Positions 43,444 to 51,646 of a stretch of 64,000 nucleotides of DNA are shown one piece after another. Source of the stretch: an uncultured Ruminiclostridium sp. Its GTDB lineage: Bacteria; Bacillota; Clostridia; Oscillospirales; Ruminococcaceae. The stretch is from assembly GCA_947594425.1 (NCBI GenBank), contig CANQED010000001.1:62001-126000 (forward strand), read 5' to 3'. The notes beneath the pieces were generated by a model, which saw only the letters and a program-made list of their open reading frames with translations, had not been told where the DNA came from and did no database searches. Numbering within the stretch: the stretch's first letter is position 1; each line of letters starts with the position of its first letter. A program made the position numbers and the translations under genes.

Positions 43444-44660
43444 TATTCGTCCTCCGTTTCTGCGTCGGTGTTTTCTTCTTCTGAGGGAGCGTCCTCTTCT
43501 GCGGGGACTTCTTCCTCATCATCGGGAGTGTTCTCTTCTGCGGGAGCTTCTTCCTCGTCGGGAGTATTCTCTTCAGCGGACGTATCCTCATCCTCCCCTG
43601 CGGCGGACTTTAGCTCTCCGTCGTCGAGGCTTACGTCCTCCGCGTCGTCGGCAAGTATGCTCGGTGCGGCGTCGCCCACCTCTTTCATCGCCTTTTTAGC
43701 CTTTTCTTTCTCGCGCATCACCATCATCTTATGGTCATACTCGGCAAAGCGCTCGGCGCACAGCTCGCTGTCCTTATACATAACGTAGCCGTTTTTGGCT
43801 CTTTTCCTAATTTTGCAATATATGAACAATACAAGTGCCACAGCGGCGGACACTATCGCCACAAGCTGGGATACTCTTATATCCCCGATATAAAGGCTGT
43901 CGGTGCGCAGCCCCTCTATCCACGCTCTCCCCGCGCCGTACCACAAAACGTACAGCAGGAATATCTCGCCGTCAAAGGTCCTCAGCTTTTTAGAATAAAA
44001 GTGCAGGAATAAGAACCCTATCAGGCACCACAAGCTCTCATACAAAAAGCAGGGATGTACTAAGGCGTACAGGTCGCTGCCCTGAGCATACAGCTCGTTT
44101 TGCTTTGCTACGACCTCGGGCGCTTCTATTATGATAGTGCCCGTCATGCCCCACGGGAGGTTGCCCGCTGTCGGCGCGCCGTATGCCTCTTGATTGACAA
44201 AGTTGCCCCAGCGGCCTATGCACTGACCGATAAGCAGCCCGAGGCCCCCGAGGTCGAACAGCGCGGGCAGGTTTACCTTGCGTATAACGCACATAATCGC
44301 CGCCGCGACTGCCGCGAGTATCACGCCGCCGTATATCGCAAGCCCGCCCTCTCGCAGGTTAAAAAAGTTGATATTGGCGTCGATGAAGATGCAATAGTAC
44401 GCCCTCGCGCCGATAAATCCCGCTATAATAGCGACAAATACCACGTCAAACACATAATCGGATATAAGTCCGAACTGCTTGCAGCGCTTCATAGCGTAAA
44501 TAAACGCGAGAATAACGCCTAAAGCTATCAATATGCCGTACCAGTAAACGTCTATGCCGAAAATGCTGAACGCAACTCGGTTTATCGCGAGAGAACCGTT
44601 CCACAGATTGGGAAATTCTATCTTGTCTCCCTCGCTCATCACCCGTAAAAGCTGTTCCAT
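43443..44660 (-). CDS. lgt: Prolipoprotein diacylglyceryl transferase with acidic tail
   Basis: Residues 1-285 form Lgt, the membrane enzyme that adds diacylglycerol to the lipobox Cys. The GRWGNFVNQEAYG signature, YGILIALGVI start and FEGEIFLLY-type C-terminal helices are visible. After about residue 290 comes a cytoplasmic extension: a basic helix (MVMREKEKAKKAMKEV) and then about 90 residues of Glu/Asp/Pro/Thr repeats (EEAPAEENTPDDEEE). The tail is unusual in length and acidity. Many lipoproteins in this window need this enzyme. AGGAG precedes the ATG. Confidence 0.94.
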   Translation of the reverse strand: MEQLLRVMSEGDKIEFPNLWNGSLAINRVAFSIFGIDVYWYGILIALGVILAFIYAMKRCKQFGLISDYVFDVVFVAIIAGFIGARAYYCIFIDANINFFNLREGGLAIYGGVILAAVAAAIMCVIRKVNLPALFDLGGLGLLIGQCIGRWGNFVNQEAYGAPTAGNLPWGMTGTIIIEAPEVVAKQNELYAQGSDLYALVHPCFLYESLWCLIGFLFLHFYSKKLRTFDGEIFLLYVLWYGAGRAWIEGLRTDSLYIGDIRVSQLVAIVSAAVALVLFIYCKIRKRAKNGYVMYKDSELCAERFAEYDHKMMVMREKEKAKKAMKEVGDAAPSILADDAEDVSLDDGELKSAAGEDEDTSAEENTPDEEEAPAEENTPDDEEEVPAEEDAPSEEENTDAETEDE

Positions 44661-44674
44661 AATATGCTCCTTTC

Positions 44675-45949
44675 TTATCCCTCGGCGGGCTCGATTATCG
44701 AGAGCGCGCTGTTCTCGGTATCAAGCTGCGCCAAAGCCTCTTTAACGTCGTCAAAGGTAATCGCCGCGATATATTCGAGCTCGTCATATACCCCTATGCC
44801 CGACATTTCGCAGTTTAGCGCGTTCATAGCTACCCCCTCGGCGGTGACGAATGACGCTATCTGCGAGGCGTAGAACGTGTTGCGCACGGTTATGAACGAC
44901 TCCTCGCTCAGCCCGTCATTTTTAAGGCGATTTAGCTCGGCCTTTACTTCATCATACACCTTGTCCGGGTCGCGGGACTCTCCGTCGACTATCACCGAGA
45001 AAAATCCCCTGCCATCAAATACATACGTGTTAAAATTGTAATTTATCAGCTTATGCTCAAAGCACCTTTCAAAAAAGTCCGAGCCCTTATTTAAGCACAT
45101 ATCGAGAAGAATGCTGTACGCGGCTCTTTTCTTTAGCTGCTCTTTACCCTCATAAGCGGGAAATTTAAAGCCGATATTGAATAGCGGCATAGCGCAGGAC
45201 AGCTTTTGCGTGGTGCGGTGGGTCAATACTTCTTCAGGCTCGTCGGGTATGCGGGTGACAAGCTCGGGGTCGTCCGACTTTTTGAGCAGTCTGTCGCATA
45301 TCTCGAGGGTCTTATCCACGTCAAACTTTCCCGCAATGGCGAGCACCATATTATTGAGATTATAAAAGGTGTTGTAGCAGCGATAAAGCAGGTCCTTATC
45401 TATCTTGGCTATGCTCTCGACCGTGCCCGCTATATCTATACGGACGGGGTTGTTATGGTACATAGCCTTAAGGCAGTTAAAGGTCACGCGCCAGCCGGGG
45501 TCGTCCTCATACATACGTATTTCCTGCCCGATTATGCCCTGCTCTTTAGCTACCGTTTCGGCGGTAAAATACGGGTCTTGCACAAAGCCGAGCAGTATCT
45601 CGAGATTTTCTTCAAACTTTTGTGAGCAGGAAAAGAGATACGCGGTCTTGTCAAAGCTCGTAAAGGCGTTAGCGTTAGCGCCCGTCTTGGCGTACAGCTC
45701 AAAAGCGTCGCACTCGTCATTCTCAAACAGCTTATGCTCGAGATAATGCGCTATGCCCTCCGGCACGGTGATAAAATCCGCGTCGTTCTTGGTCTTAAAT
45801 GTCGTGTCTACCGAGCCGTACCTTGTGCCGAAAAGGGCATAAGTCGACGAGCAGCCTTTCATAGGGTACAGCAGTATCGTCGCGCCGCTAGGGTGCTTTA
45901 TCCTTAAATATTCCTCATTGAGCCGTGAATTAGCTATCTTCTCACTCAT
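44675..45949 (-). CDS. M16 family zinc peptidase (YmfH-like)
   Basis: This 424-residue protein has the inverted zinc motif HYLEH (about 67-71) and the downstream Glu expected from the family, so it is the catalytic member of the pair. The two M16 lobes cover about 15-220 and 225-420. In Bacillota such pairs (YmfF/YmfH, also called AlbE/AlbF-like) act on small peptides, sometimes in bacteriocin or signal processing; the substrate here is unknown. Its ATG overlaps the stop codon of the partner gene (TAATG), with GGAGG before it. Confidence 0.9.
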   Translation of the reverse strand: MSEKIANSRLNEEYLRIKHPSGATILLYPMKGCSSTYALFGTRYGSVDTTFKTKNDADFITVPEGIAHYLEHKLFENDECDAFELYAKTGANANAFTSFDKTAYLFSCSQKFEENLEILLGFVQDPYFTAETVAKEQGIIGQEIRMYEDDPGWRVTFNCLKAMYHNNPVRIDIAGTVESIAKIDKDLLYRCYNTFYNLNNMVLAIAGKFDVDKTLEICDRLLKKSDDPELVTRIPDEPEEVLTHRTTQKLSCAMPLFNIGFKFPAYEGKEQLKKRAAYSILLDMCLNKGSDFFERCFEHKLINYNFNTYVFDGRGFFSVIVDGESRDPDKVYDEVKAELNRLKNDGLSEESFITVRNTFYASQIASFVTAEGVAMNALNCEMSGIGVYDELEYIAAITFDDVKEALAQLDTENSALSIIEPAEG

Positions 45950-47220
45950 TAGTCTTCCTCCTTTTCGGGTGAAGTCAATACATAGACGGTGTCGAGCACG
46001 AGCGACTTTGCCGCTTCTATGACCCTTTCGCGGGTAACGCCCGAAAGCCGCATAGCGTACTGTGCGGGATCGTCTATCTGATTTTTAAGCACGCAATCGA
46101 GGTACCATCTTTCCATACCTCTTACGGTGTCGTATATTGAATTTGCGTTATTGGTAACTGTAAGCTTTGCGATATTTACGTCCTCGTCGGTAAAGTCGCC
46201 CGACTTGATAAGCTCGAGCTGACGCAGTATCTCCTCGCGCGCCTTGTCGATATTGTCGTTCTCAACGCCGCAGTCGACGAGCATTAGCCCCTTTTCGCTG
46301 TCATAGGACGCCGAGCAGTAATAGCACAGCGAGAGCTTTTCTCTTACGTTGGCGAAAAGCTTTGACGACGGCGTGCCGCCGTATATCTTTTGTAATAGCG
46401 AGAGCGCGTCCTTGTCGTCGGACGTGGTCTTAAAGCCTATCACCATCTTGCTCTGATTAACGGGCAGGCGCTCGGTCTTGTACAGCGGCTCGGACTTCGG
46501 CGTGCTGCGGATAATATCGGTCATAACGGGCTTGCGCTGTACAGTGGAGAACGCGTCGGTGAGCTTTTGCTCTACTAATGAGAAATCTCCCCTGCCCACG
46601 CACATTATCTCACAACGCATTGTGCTGAGCACTTTTAGATACGCGTCGTATATCTTTTGAGGGGTGAGCGCCTTTGCGCCCTCTACGGTGCCGTTAGCAA
46701 AATACTGCGCGGGCTCGCCCGAGCATAAGAGCGATACCGCCTTGCTTATCGCGTATGAGCGCTTGTCGTTTATCAATTCCTCGATAGAGTCTATTACCGT
46801 CTGCTTTTCGAGCTCGGTGGTCTTTTCGGGGAAAGCGCCGTTTTCTGTTATCGGAGAGAAAATACAGTCTATCAGCATATCGGTGAGCAGCTCGGTGAGA
46901 TTTTCCCCGTCAAGGGCGAACACATCATCTAAAAACTGCGCGGTCATGCCCATGCACTGATAGTCGTACTTTTTATAATAATGCGGCTCGACCGACGACC
47001 CGTAAAGCCTGAGCAGCCTGTTTTTGAGCTGCTTATAGGTGGGATAACGGCTGTTAGAGGTAGTCAGTATGCAGAACGCCGCAGCGTTAGCGGGAGCGTC
47101 CGTTTCGTTAAGCTCGGTGTAAAAATTGACCGAAACGCGGTGAAACTTGTATCGGTCGTCATTTACGGTGCTGAAATACACGCCGGGCGCAATTTCTTTG
47201 CGGTTTATCGGATTATCCAT
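45949..47220 (-). CDS. M16 family peptidase-like partner (YmfF-like, probably inactive)
   Basis: This 423-residue M16 homologue lacks the HxxEH zinc motif: the corresponding region reads NAAAFCILTTSNSRYPTYKQ. It has the usual two-lobe architecture with NQSKMVIGFKTT and GGTPSSKLFANVREKLSLCY in the C-terminal lobe, the latter being the R/Y pair that contacts substrate in M16 partners. It is likely the non-catalytic half that completes the chamber of the downstream enzyme. AAAGGAAT lies upstream of the ATG. Confidence 0.88.
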   Translation of the reverse strand: MDNPINRKEIAPGVYFSTVNDDRYKFHRVSVNFYTELNETDAPANAAAFCILTTSNSRYPTYKQLKNRLLRLYGSSVEPHYYKKYDYQCMGMTAQFLDDVFALDGENLTELLTDMLIDCIFSPITENGAFPEKTTELEKQTVIDSIEELINDKRSYAISKAVSLLCSGEPAQYFANGTVEGAKALTPQKIYDAYLKVLSTMRCEIMCVGRGDFSLVEQKLTDAFSTVQRKPVMTDIIRSTPKSEPLYKTERLPVNQSKMVIGFKTTSDDKDALSLLQKIYGGTPSSKLFANVREKLSLCYYCSASYDSEKGLMLVDCGVENDNIDKAREEILRQLELIKSGDFTDEDVNIAKLTVTNNANSIYDTVRGMERWYLDCVLKNQIDDPAQYAMRLSGVTRERVIEAAKSLVLDTVYVLTSPEKEED

Positions 47221-47317
47221 AATATACCATTCCTTTCATAATAAAAATCCATTATTAAGTATATCACAAACACGCGGGGATTTCCATACTTTTCACAAAA
47301 AAATCAAAATAAATAAA

Positions 47318-47433
47318 TAAAAAAAGTGACCCCGACGCCGTCGAGGTCAAAAGCAGATCAAATTATAATGTGTAGAACAAAAGAAAGGAGACAACTAAAA
47401 AACAATCAGTTGACGCAAGATCGCTCTTGCGAT
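47318..47433 (-). ncRNA. Candidate small RNA or attenuated leader
   Basis: A perfect promoter at 47440-47468 and a terminator hairpin at 47328-47348 (GACCTCGACG/CGTCGGGGTC on the minus strand, then ACTTTTTTTATTT) delimit an RNA of about 115 bases. An internal stem CGCAAGA-GCGA-TCTTGCG is followed by a U-rich stretch. No convincing reading frame lies inside. It ends about 100 bases before the M16 partner gene, so it may be either a separate small RNA or a premature-termination leader of that operon. Confidence 0.5.
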
Positions 47434-47439
47434 AAGTTA

Positions 47440-47468
47440 ATTATATCCGATTGTTGATAATTTGTCAA
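47440..47468 (-). promoter_or_regulatory. Promoter upstream of the M16 operon
   Basis: Minus-strand TTGACA (47463-47468), 17-bp spacer, TATAAT (47440-47445), a perfect consensus match. Confidence 0.85.
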
Positions 47469-47652
47469 GAATTATTGCAAAAAATTTAAGATTATTTAAA
47501 ATTTTTGTGAATTATTTATAATTATCTTATTGAAAAACAGTTGAATATTCACAAACGCACGGAGTATTTTACTATATGCGCTATTGATTAGCACGGGAAA
47601 ATATGCTAAAATTAAAATAACGTCTACAACAACATCTAAAAAGGAGCAAATT

Positions 47653-48258
47653 ATGCAAAACGAAATGCTGATAAAGCCGATAGCCCATATACAAAGTCCG
47701 TTTACCGACAAGTTCGGCATCCCGCGCCAAAGCGGGCTTGCAAGTCTGCCCTCGCGGATAGTATTCGAGCCCGAATACCGCGTAAAAGAGGCGGTGCGCG
47801 GGCTTGAGGAGTATACGCACATCTGGCTGATATGGCAGTTTTCTAAAGCGGTACGCGAAAACTGGTCGCCTACCGTGCGCCCGCCGAGGCTCGGCGGGAA
47901 CAAGCGCGTGGGAGTATTCGCTACGCGGTCGCCCTTTCGCCCTAATCCGTTAGGTCTGTCGTCGGTAAAGCTCGAGCGGATAGACCTTGACGCAAAGGAC
48001 GGACCGATATTATATGTCAGCGGCGCGGATATTCTCGACGGCACGCCGATATACGATATAAAGCCGTACCTCGCCTACACCGACGCGCACCCCGACGCGG
48101 CGGGAGGCTTTTCCGCTATGCGGGAGGGCACGCTGAAGGTAGAATTTGCCGAGGGCGTAAAGAAACAAGTGCCCGAGGAGCTTTTGGGCGGGCTTGTCGA
48201 CCTGCTCAGCCAAGACCCGCGCCCCGCCTATCAAAACGACCCCCGAGCGTGTGTATAA
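47653..48258 (+). CDS. trmO: tRNA t6A37 methyltransferase TrmO, frameshifted at its end
   Basis: The frame gives 201 residues from an ATG with AAGGAG upstream. TrmO (TsaA/YaeB) adds a methyl group to t6A37 of tRNA-Thr. IKPIAHIQSPFTDKFGIPRQ, GLEEYTHIWLIWQF, RPPRLGGNKRVGVFATRSPF, NPLGLSSVKL and GTPIYDIKPYLAYTD are conserved. After YQNDP the frame reads RACV and stops. Removing one C from the CCCCC run at 48240-48244 restores DPERVYKMDIAGMTVCFTVK and continues to a stop at 48334, which looks like the family's normal C-terminus. It is either a true frameshift losing about 25 residues or a homopolymer sequencing error. Confidence 0.85.
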   Translation: MQNEMLIKPIAHIQSPFTDKFGIPRQSGLASLPSRIVFEPEYRVKEAVRGLEEYTHIWLIWQFSKAVRENWSPTVRPPRLGGNKRVGVFATRSPFRPNPLGLSSVKLERIDLDAKDGPILYVSGADILDGTPIYDIKPYLAYTDAHPDAAGGFSAMREGTLKVEFAEGVKKQVPEELLGGLVDLLSQDPRPAYQNDPRACV

Positions 48259-48351
48259 AATGGATATCGCGGGTATGACGGTATGCTTTACGGTCAAAGA
48301 CAAGGTTCTTGTCGTAAATGAGATATATAGTTGAAAGTTGTGTGTAAATTA

Positions 48352-48380
48352 TTGACTTTAAAATGCCGTTGTGCTAAAAT
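48352..48380 (+). promoter_or_regulatory. Promoter of the zinc-ribbon repeat protein
   Basis: TTGACT (48352-48357), 17-bp spacer, TAAAAT (48375-48380), about 34 bases before the ATG. Confidence 0.7.
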
Positions 48381-48413
48381 AAAACTTACAAAATCAATTA
48401 CGGAGGTTCAATT

Positions 48414-49691
48414 ATGGAAGCGCTTCAAGAACTAAATAACGGATATATAATTGCAAATACGCTTATTATAATAGGGATTTGCGTTGCGGTGCTCGCTATA
48501 GCGGCGCTTATTATGTCGCCTTTTTACAGAAAGGGCAAGGCTGGCGCGATAAAAACTATCTGCACCGCCGTCACCATCCCCGTGCTTATCGTGTCGATAT
48601 TGCTTTTGATAGCGTACGCGTTTGTGGTATTCTTGCTGATAATCGGCTCGGGCATGGCGGCAAATTATGAGTTTTCGGATAAAACACTTAGCATTTTGTA
48701 CCTTGGGATCATTGTAGCGCCTACAAATTTCAGTCTACCGAATGAGTTTCTTATGACCGGGCACACAGTGGCCGAGGTTATAGGGGCTTTGATGCTGGCA
48801 TATTTTATATATCTCGTAGTACCCGCGATACTGGGATTTATTTCCTTTGGCGTAAACTGCGGATCACGCAGAAAATACAGAGCCGCTAAAGCCGCCGCGG
48901 CGCCCGTGCAGGCACAGCGTCAATACACTCAGTACCCCCTGCCCGCGCAAAATATCCCTTACGAAAGTCAGCCTACCACCATCTTAAATCAGCCGGTATA
49001 CCCCGCTCCTCAAACCACGCCTATAGAGCCGCCCTATCAGCAGAGCGCGCCCGTAGAGCAGACTTATCAGCAGGAGGCACCCGCAGAGCAGAATTATCAG
49101 CAGGAGGCACCCGTGGAGCAACCCGCTCAGCAGGATACACCCGTTGAGCAGCCCGCTCAGCAGGAAACGCCCATAGAGCAACCCGCCCAACAGGAGACAC
49201 CCGTTGAGCAAACTCCGCAGGAGGAAGCACCCGTAGAGCAGGCTCCTCAGCAGGAGGCACCCATTGAGCAAGCTCTTCAGCAGGAAGCACCCGTAGAGCA
49301 ACCTGCTCAACAGGAGGCACCCGTTGAGCAAGCTTCTCAGCAGGAAGCGCCCGTTGAGCAACCCACTCAGCAGGAAGTACCCGTTGAAGAAGCACCCGCA
49401 GCTGACGAACCCGCTCAGCCCGCAAACGACAATTATGATTATAACGAGATATTTGAACAGCTCGACAAGGCCGAAAACACCTCGGCTTTGCAAGCGTCTC
49501 AAGCGGAGAGAAAAGCCCCTCAGCAGGCGGCATTTTGCATAAAGTGCGGCAACCCGCTGGGCGGCAACAACTTTTGCACCAAATGCGGATATAAGGCGTA
49601 CGTCCCGCCGATAGGCTATTGCAAAAACTGCGGCACACCCTTTACGGCGGACAGCAGCTTTTGCACTAAGTGCGGGAATAGGGTGAATTAA
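48414..49691 (+). CDS. Membrane protein with Pro/Glu/Gln repeats and two zinc ribbons
   Basis: This 425-residue protein has about four helices in the first 145 residues (e.g. 14-37 and 57-81), a Gln/Pro/Tyr-rich segment, eleven tandem 10-residue repeats (PVEQxxQQEA, about 213-322) and two C-terminal zinc ribbons (CIKCGNPLGGNNFCTKCG; CKNCGTPFTADSSFCTKCG). The ribbons are the zinc-ribbon/DZANK type often placed on cytoplasmic tails. The repeat stretch acts as a flexible spacer. GGAGG precedes the ATG and the gene stands alone. Function unknown; a scaffold or stress sensor is possible. Confidence 0.78.
   Translation: MEALQELNNGYIIANTLIIIGICVAVLAIAALIMSPFYRKGKAGAIKTICTAVTIPVLIVSILLLIAYAFVVFLLIIGSGMAANYEFSDKTLSILYLGIIVAPTNFSLPNEFLMTGHTVAEVIGALMLAYFIYLVVPAILGFISFGVNCGSRRKYRAAKAAAAPVQAQRQYTQYPLPAQNIPYESQPTTILNQPVYPAPQTTPIEPPYQQSAPVEQTYQQEAPAEQNYQQEAPVEQPAQQDTPVEQPAQQETPIEQPAQQETPVEQTPQEEAPVEQAPQQEAPIEQALQQEAPVEQPAQQEAPVEQASQQEAPVEQPTQQEVPVEEAPAADEPAQPANDNYDYNEIFEQLDKAENTSALQASQAERKAPQQAAFCIKCGNPLGGNNFCTKCGYKAYVPPIGYCKNCGTPFTADSSFCTKCGNRVN
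49050..49379 (+). repeat. Eleven in-frame 30-bp tandem repeats
   Basis: Units of 30 bp begin CCCGTAGAGCA or CCCGTTGAGCA and end CAGCAGGAGGCA, with a partial twelfth unit after. They keep reading frame and encode PVEQxxQQEA. Synonymous and non-synonymous differences between units show this is not a recent single expansion. Confidence 0.9.
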
Positions 49692-49696
49692 ATCTC

Positions 49697-49725
49697 AAGC
49701 CTGTCTGCAAAATGCAAACAGGCTT
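49697..49725. terminator. Bidirectional terminator
   Basis: AAGCCTGT (49697-49704) plus TGCA pairs with TGCA plus ACAGGCTT (49718-49725), followed by AATTTT. It lies between the convergent repeat protein and PIN toxin genes. Confidence 0.7.
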
Positions 49726-49730
49726 AATTT

Positions 49731-50159
49731 TCATTCATCTTGTTCTTTTTCAATTTCCCGCAAAAATTCTTCGGGAGAAAATACCGTGACCGATGATTTG
49801 CCATAGTCGCTGAGGTTTCTCGTGACAATGCATTCCGCGCCTATGCGCTTTGCGGTTTCTATCATCACCGCGTCTTCATAGTCCGAAGTCGGCGAGGACA
49901 TTGCAATGCGGCAGTCTGCCGAAAACGTATCCGCAATATCGAACAGAACGAACAGCTTATTTACTGCTGCTCTTGTCTTCTGCTCATCGTGCAGACTTCT
50001 GCGAATGATGTAGTAGATGTCCATAATGGATTTTGCCGTAAGCACACCTGTGAATTTCCTATTTGAGGCGGCGAGGAAAATATCGAGCGCGGCTTTTGAA
50101 AACGGCTTGCGGTTTTGCAACACATCAATGACTATACAAGTATCTATAACAGCCGTCAT
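49731..50159 (-). CDS. PIN domain toxin of a toxin-antitoxin pair
   Basis: This 142-residue PIN ribonuclease-like protein shows the acidic residues of the active site: Asp in VIDTCIVIDVL, Glu/Asp in SDYEDAVMIETA and Asp in NLSDYG. In VapBC-type pairs such toxins cut tRNA or rRNA; the target here is unknown. Its ATG overlaps the antitoxin stop codon (ATGA), the standard layout. The family is the type with the DVLQNRKPF motif common in gut Clostridia. Confidence 0.88.
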   Translation of the reverse strand: MTAVIDTCIVIDVLQNRKPFSKAALDIFLAASNRKFTGVLTAKSIMDIYYIIRRSLHDEQKTRAAVNKLFVLFDIADTFSADCRIAMSSPTSDYEDAVMIETAKRIGAECIVTRNLSDYGKSSVTVFSPEEFLREIEKEQDE

Positions 50160-50371
50160 ATCCTGTCAAGCCTTTCTTCCCGCGCCTCTTCGGGAGTAAT
50201 GTCGGCGGGAATCAGCCCTAAAAGTGACTTAGCGGTTTCCACTCTGTCGGCGTTCGGATTTGTAAGCTTTGCGACGACCTTGCCGTTTTTGGTGATGTAA
50301 ACATCTTCTTTTTCGGCAAGCTTAAGATACTTTCCGAGATTAAGTTTAAATTCGGTAGCGGTAACAGACAT
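50156..50371 (-). CDS. Phd/YefM-type antitoxin
   Basis: From the ATG at 50371 the protein is 71 residues; GGAGGTG precedes this start and not the ATG three codons upstream. MSVTATEFKLNLGKYLKLAEKE and DVYITKNGKVVAKL are the DNA-binding and dimer core of Phd/YefM proteins. The C-terminal part (EEAREERLDRI) should wrap around the PIN toxin. It probably represses its own promoter through the flanking inverted repeats. Confidence 0.88.
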   Translation of the reverse strand: MSVTATEFKLNLGKYLKLAEKEDVYITKNGKVVAKLTNPNADRVETAKSLLGLIPADITPEEAREERLDRI

Positions 50372-50413
50372 AATAAGCACCTCCTATAAGCAGTATTTGC
50401 TTTCCTTATCTAT

Positions 50414-50458
50414 ATTATACTTAAATCGAACGATTTTGTCAAGAGTTTCGTTCGATTT
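50414..50458 (-). promoter_or_regulatory. Toxin-antitoxin promoter and autoregulatory operator
   Basis: Minus-strand TTGACA (50437-50442), 17-bp spacer, TATAAT (50414-50419). The arms AAATCGAACGA (50423-50433) and TCGTTCGATTT (50448-50458) are perfect 11-bp inverted repeats that flank the -35 box, one of them within the spacer. Antitoxin bound there would block RNA polymerase. Confidence 0.8.
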
Positions 50459-50476
50459 TGAATTATGACATATTCT

Positions 50477-50512
50477 AAAAAACAGGAACATTTCATCATG
50501 TCCCTGTTTTTG
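50477..50512 (-). terminator. Terminator of the surface protein operon
   Basis: On the minus strand ACAGGGACAT pairs with ATGTTCCTGT (one mismatch) around GATGAA, followed by TTTTTTAG. It lies just after the last gene of the operon. Confidence 0.8.
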
Positions 50513-50516
50513 TTTA

Positions 50517-51146
50517 CTATTCTTTTTTCCTGAACACATACACACCGAGTGCCGACGCTATGCAAAATATGCCGATCCCCAAAGGTGCTTGGACTTGGAC
50601 GCCGGTACCCGGATTATTATCGTCCGTATCGTCGGGTGCCGTAGTTTCTGCCGAGGTTTCGGCAAGCGTGGTCGTTTCTGTCGGCGTTGTATCGGTCGGG
50701 GCCGTTACCGCGGTTGTTTCGGCGGGCTTAGTATCGGTCGGTGAAGTTTCTGCCGTAGTTGCAGTTGTCGCATCTTCATCTGCGTAGACGATGGAAAAAT
50801 CGAGATTTTCATATACGGACGGGACTGTATATCCGTCCCCGAAAATTTCCTCGGTAATGTCCTCGCCGTTCAAGATAACGCTCTTTATTTCTCTGCCGTC
50901 CTCATCAAACCTGTCCATAGTAAAGGTATGCGCTGACAGTCTGTCTACCTCGGCGGAATAATCGGCGCTTCCGTCCATATAGAGCATAACGCCGTGGGAA
51001 AAATGCGTCTCGATCTCGTGCTTTTCGGGGACTGAGGCCGAGATCTTTGCCCCCTCGTCATAATCATACGGACCGACCGCAAAAGCATAAAGCGAAGCCG
51101 CCCACAGCAGGCACAGCGACAGTATGCAAATTATGATCTTTTTCAT
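50517..51146 (-). CDS. Surface protein with Thr-rich stalk and NPGTG anchor
   Basis: This 209-residue protein has a signal peptide (about 1-23), a folded part (about 25-125), a Thr/Glu/Pro-rich stalk (about 127-170; e.g. TTPTETTTLAETSAET) and a C-terminal anchor: NPGTG, a helix (APLGIGIFCIASALGVYVF) and RKKE. This matches cell wall sorting signals with NPxTG in place of LPxTG. No sortase gene is in the window. AAGGAG precedes the ATG. It is last in the six-gene surface operon and could be the wall anchor for the others. Confidence 0.8.
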   Translation of the reverse strand: MKKIIICILSLCLLWAASLYAFAVGPYDYDEGAKISASVPEKHEIETHFSHGVMLYMDGSADYSAEVDRLSAHTFTMDRFDEDGREIKSVILNGEDITEEIFGDGYTVPSVYENLDFSIVYADEDATTATTAETSPTDTKPAETTAVTAPTDTTPTETTTLAETSAETTAPDDTDDNNPGTGVQVQAPLGIGIFCIASALGVYVFRKKE

Positions 51147-51155
51147 GGACGCTCC

Positions 51156-51611
51156 TTATTTGTCGGCGTACTGAATATGGAAAATCATCGTATCTTCGTA
51201 CTCTCCGGCAGCCGCCTGATTCCAGTCATCCTGCGAAATATTGATAGTCAGATCGGTTTTATCGCCCTCGGATAAATATTTTGCGGAAGTAAAAACGCTG
51301 TCGTCTTTTTTATCATGAATGCCGTAGGGAATCGTTTTGCTAGCGTCGGATGTATTGTCGAGAGTGTTGTCGCTTTCGAGTGTGACAACGACGCATTTAT
51401 CCGATTCAAGCCGCGCGGTATCAAGCACAACACTTCCGAAGTCGGTCACCGTAGAGTTGAACGGCACTTTCACGCTAAGCGGGATCGTTACGGTGAATGT
51501 CGGAGAGATCGTGGTCGTTATCAGTGAGCTTCTGTCCTCGGCAGACGCCAAAACCGACGATGCTGCCAGAAATGCGCTTATTGCCGTAAAAGCTGCGATC
51601 GCTTTTCTCAT
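51156..51611 (-). CDS. Secreted TIP-motif surface protein
   Basis: Starting at the ATG at 51611 (GGAG upstream) the protein is 151 residues with a signal peptide ending about residue 26 (ASSVLASA). The mature part has PTFTVTIPLSVKVPF, matching the YTVTIPASV segment of the neighbouring proteins, and ends in a beta-strand (EYEDTMIFHIQY). It looks like a compact beta-sandwich without any anchor of its own. Likely a secreted subunit or adhesin; family not recognised. Confidence 0.7.
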   Translation of the reverse strand: MRKAIAAFTAISAFLAASSVLASAEDRSSLITTTISPTFTVTIPLSVKVPFNSTVTDFGSVVLDTARLESDKCVVVTLESDNTLDNTSDASKTIPYGIHDKKDDSVFTSAKYLSEGDKTDLTINISQDDWNQAAAGEYEDTMIFHIQYADK

Positions 51612-51646
51612 CGGTATCATCTCCTTTTACTTTAATACGAATGTAA

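Noticed and set aside
47428-47455. TATAAT-like boxes on the plus strand as a promoter for trmO
   Set aside because: No -35 partner at 16-18 bases; the only consensus arrangement is on the minus strand.
47412-47459. TTG-initiated 15-residue peptide (leader peptide) upstream of trmO
   Set aside because: The AAAGGAG site is 18 bases away, too far, and the region is better explained by the opposite-strand RNA candidate.
49050-49379. Regular 30-bp repeats that could suggest a CRISPR array
   Set aside because: The repeats are contiguous without spacers, stay in frame and lie within a coding region; no cas genes are present.
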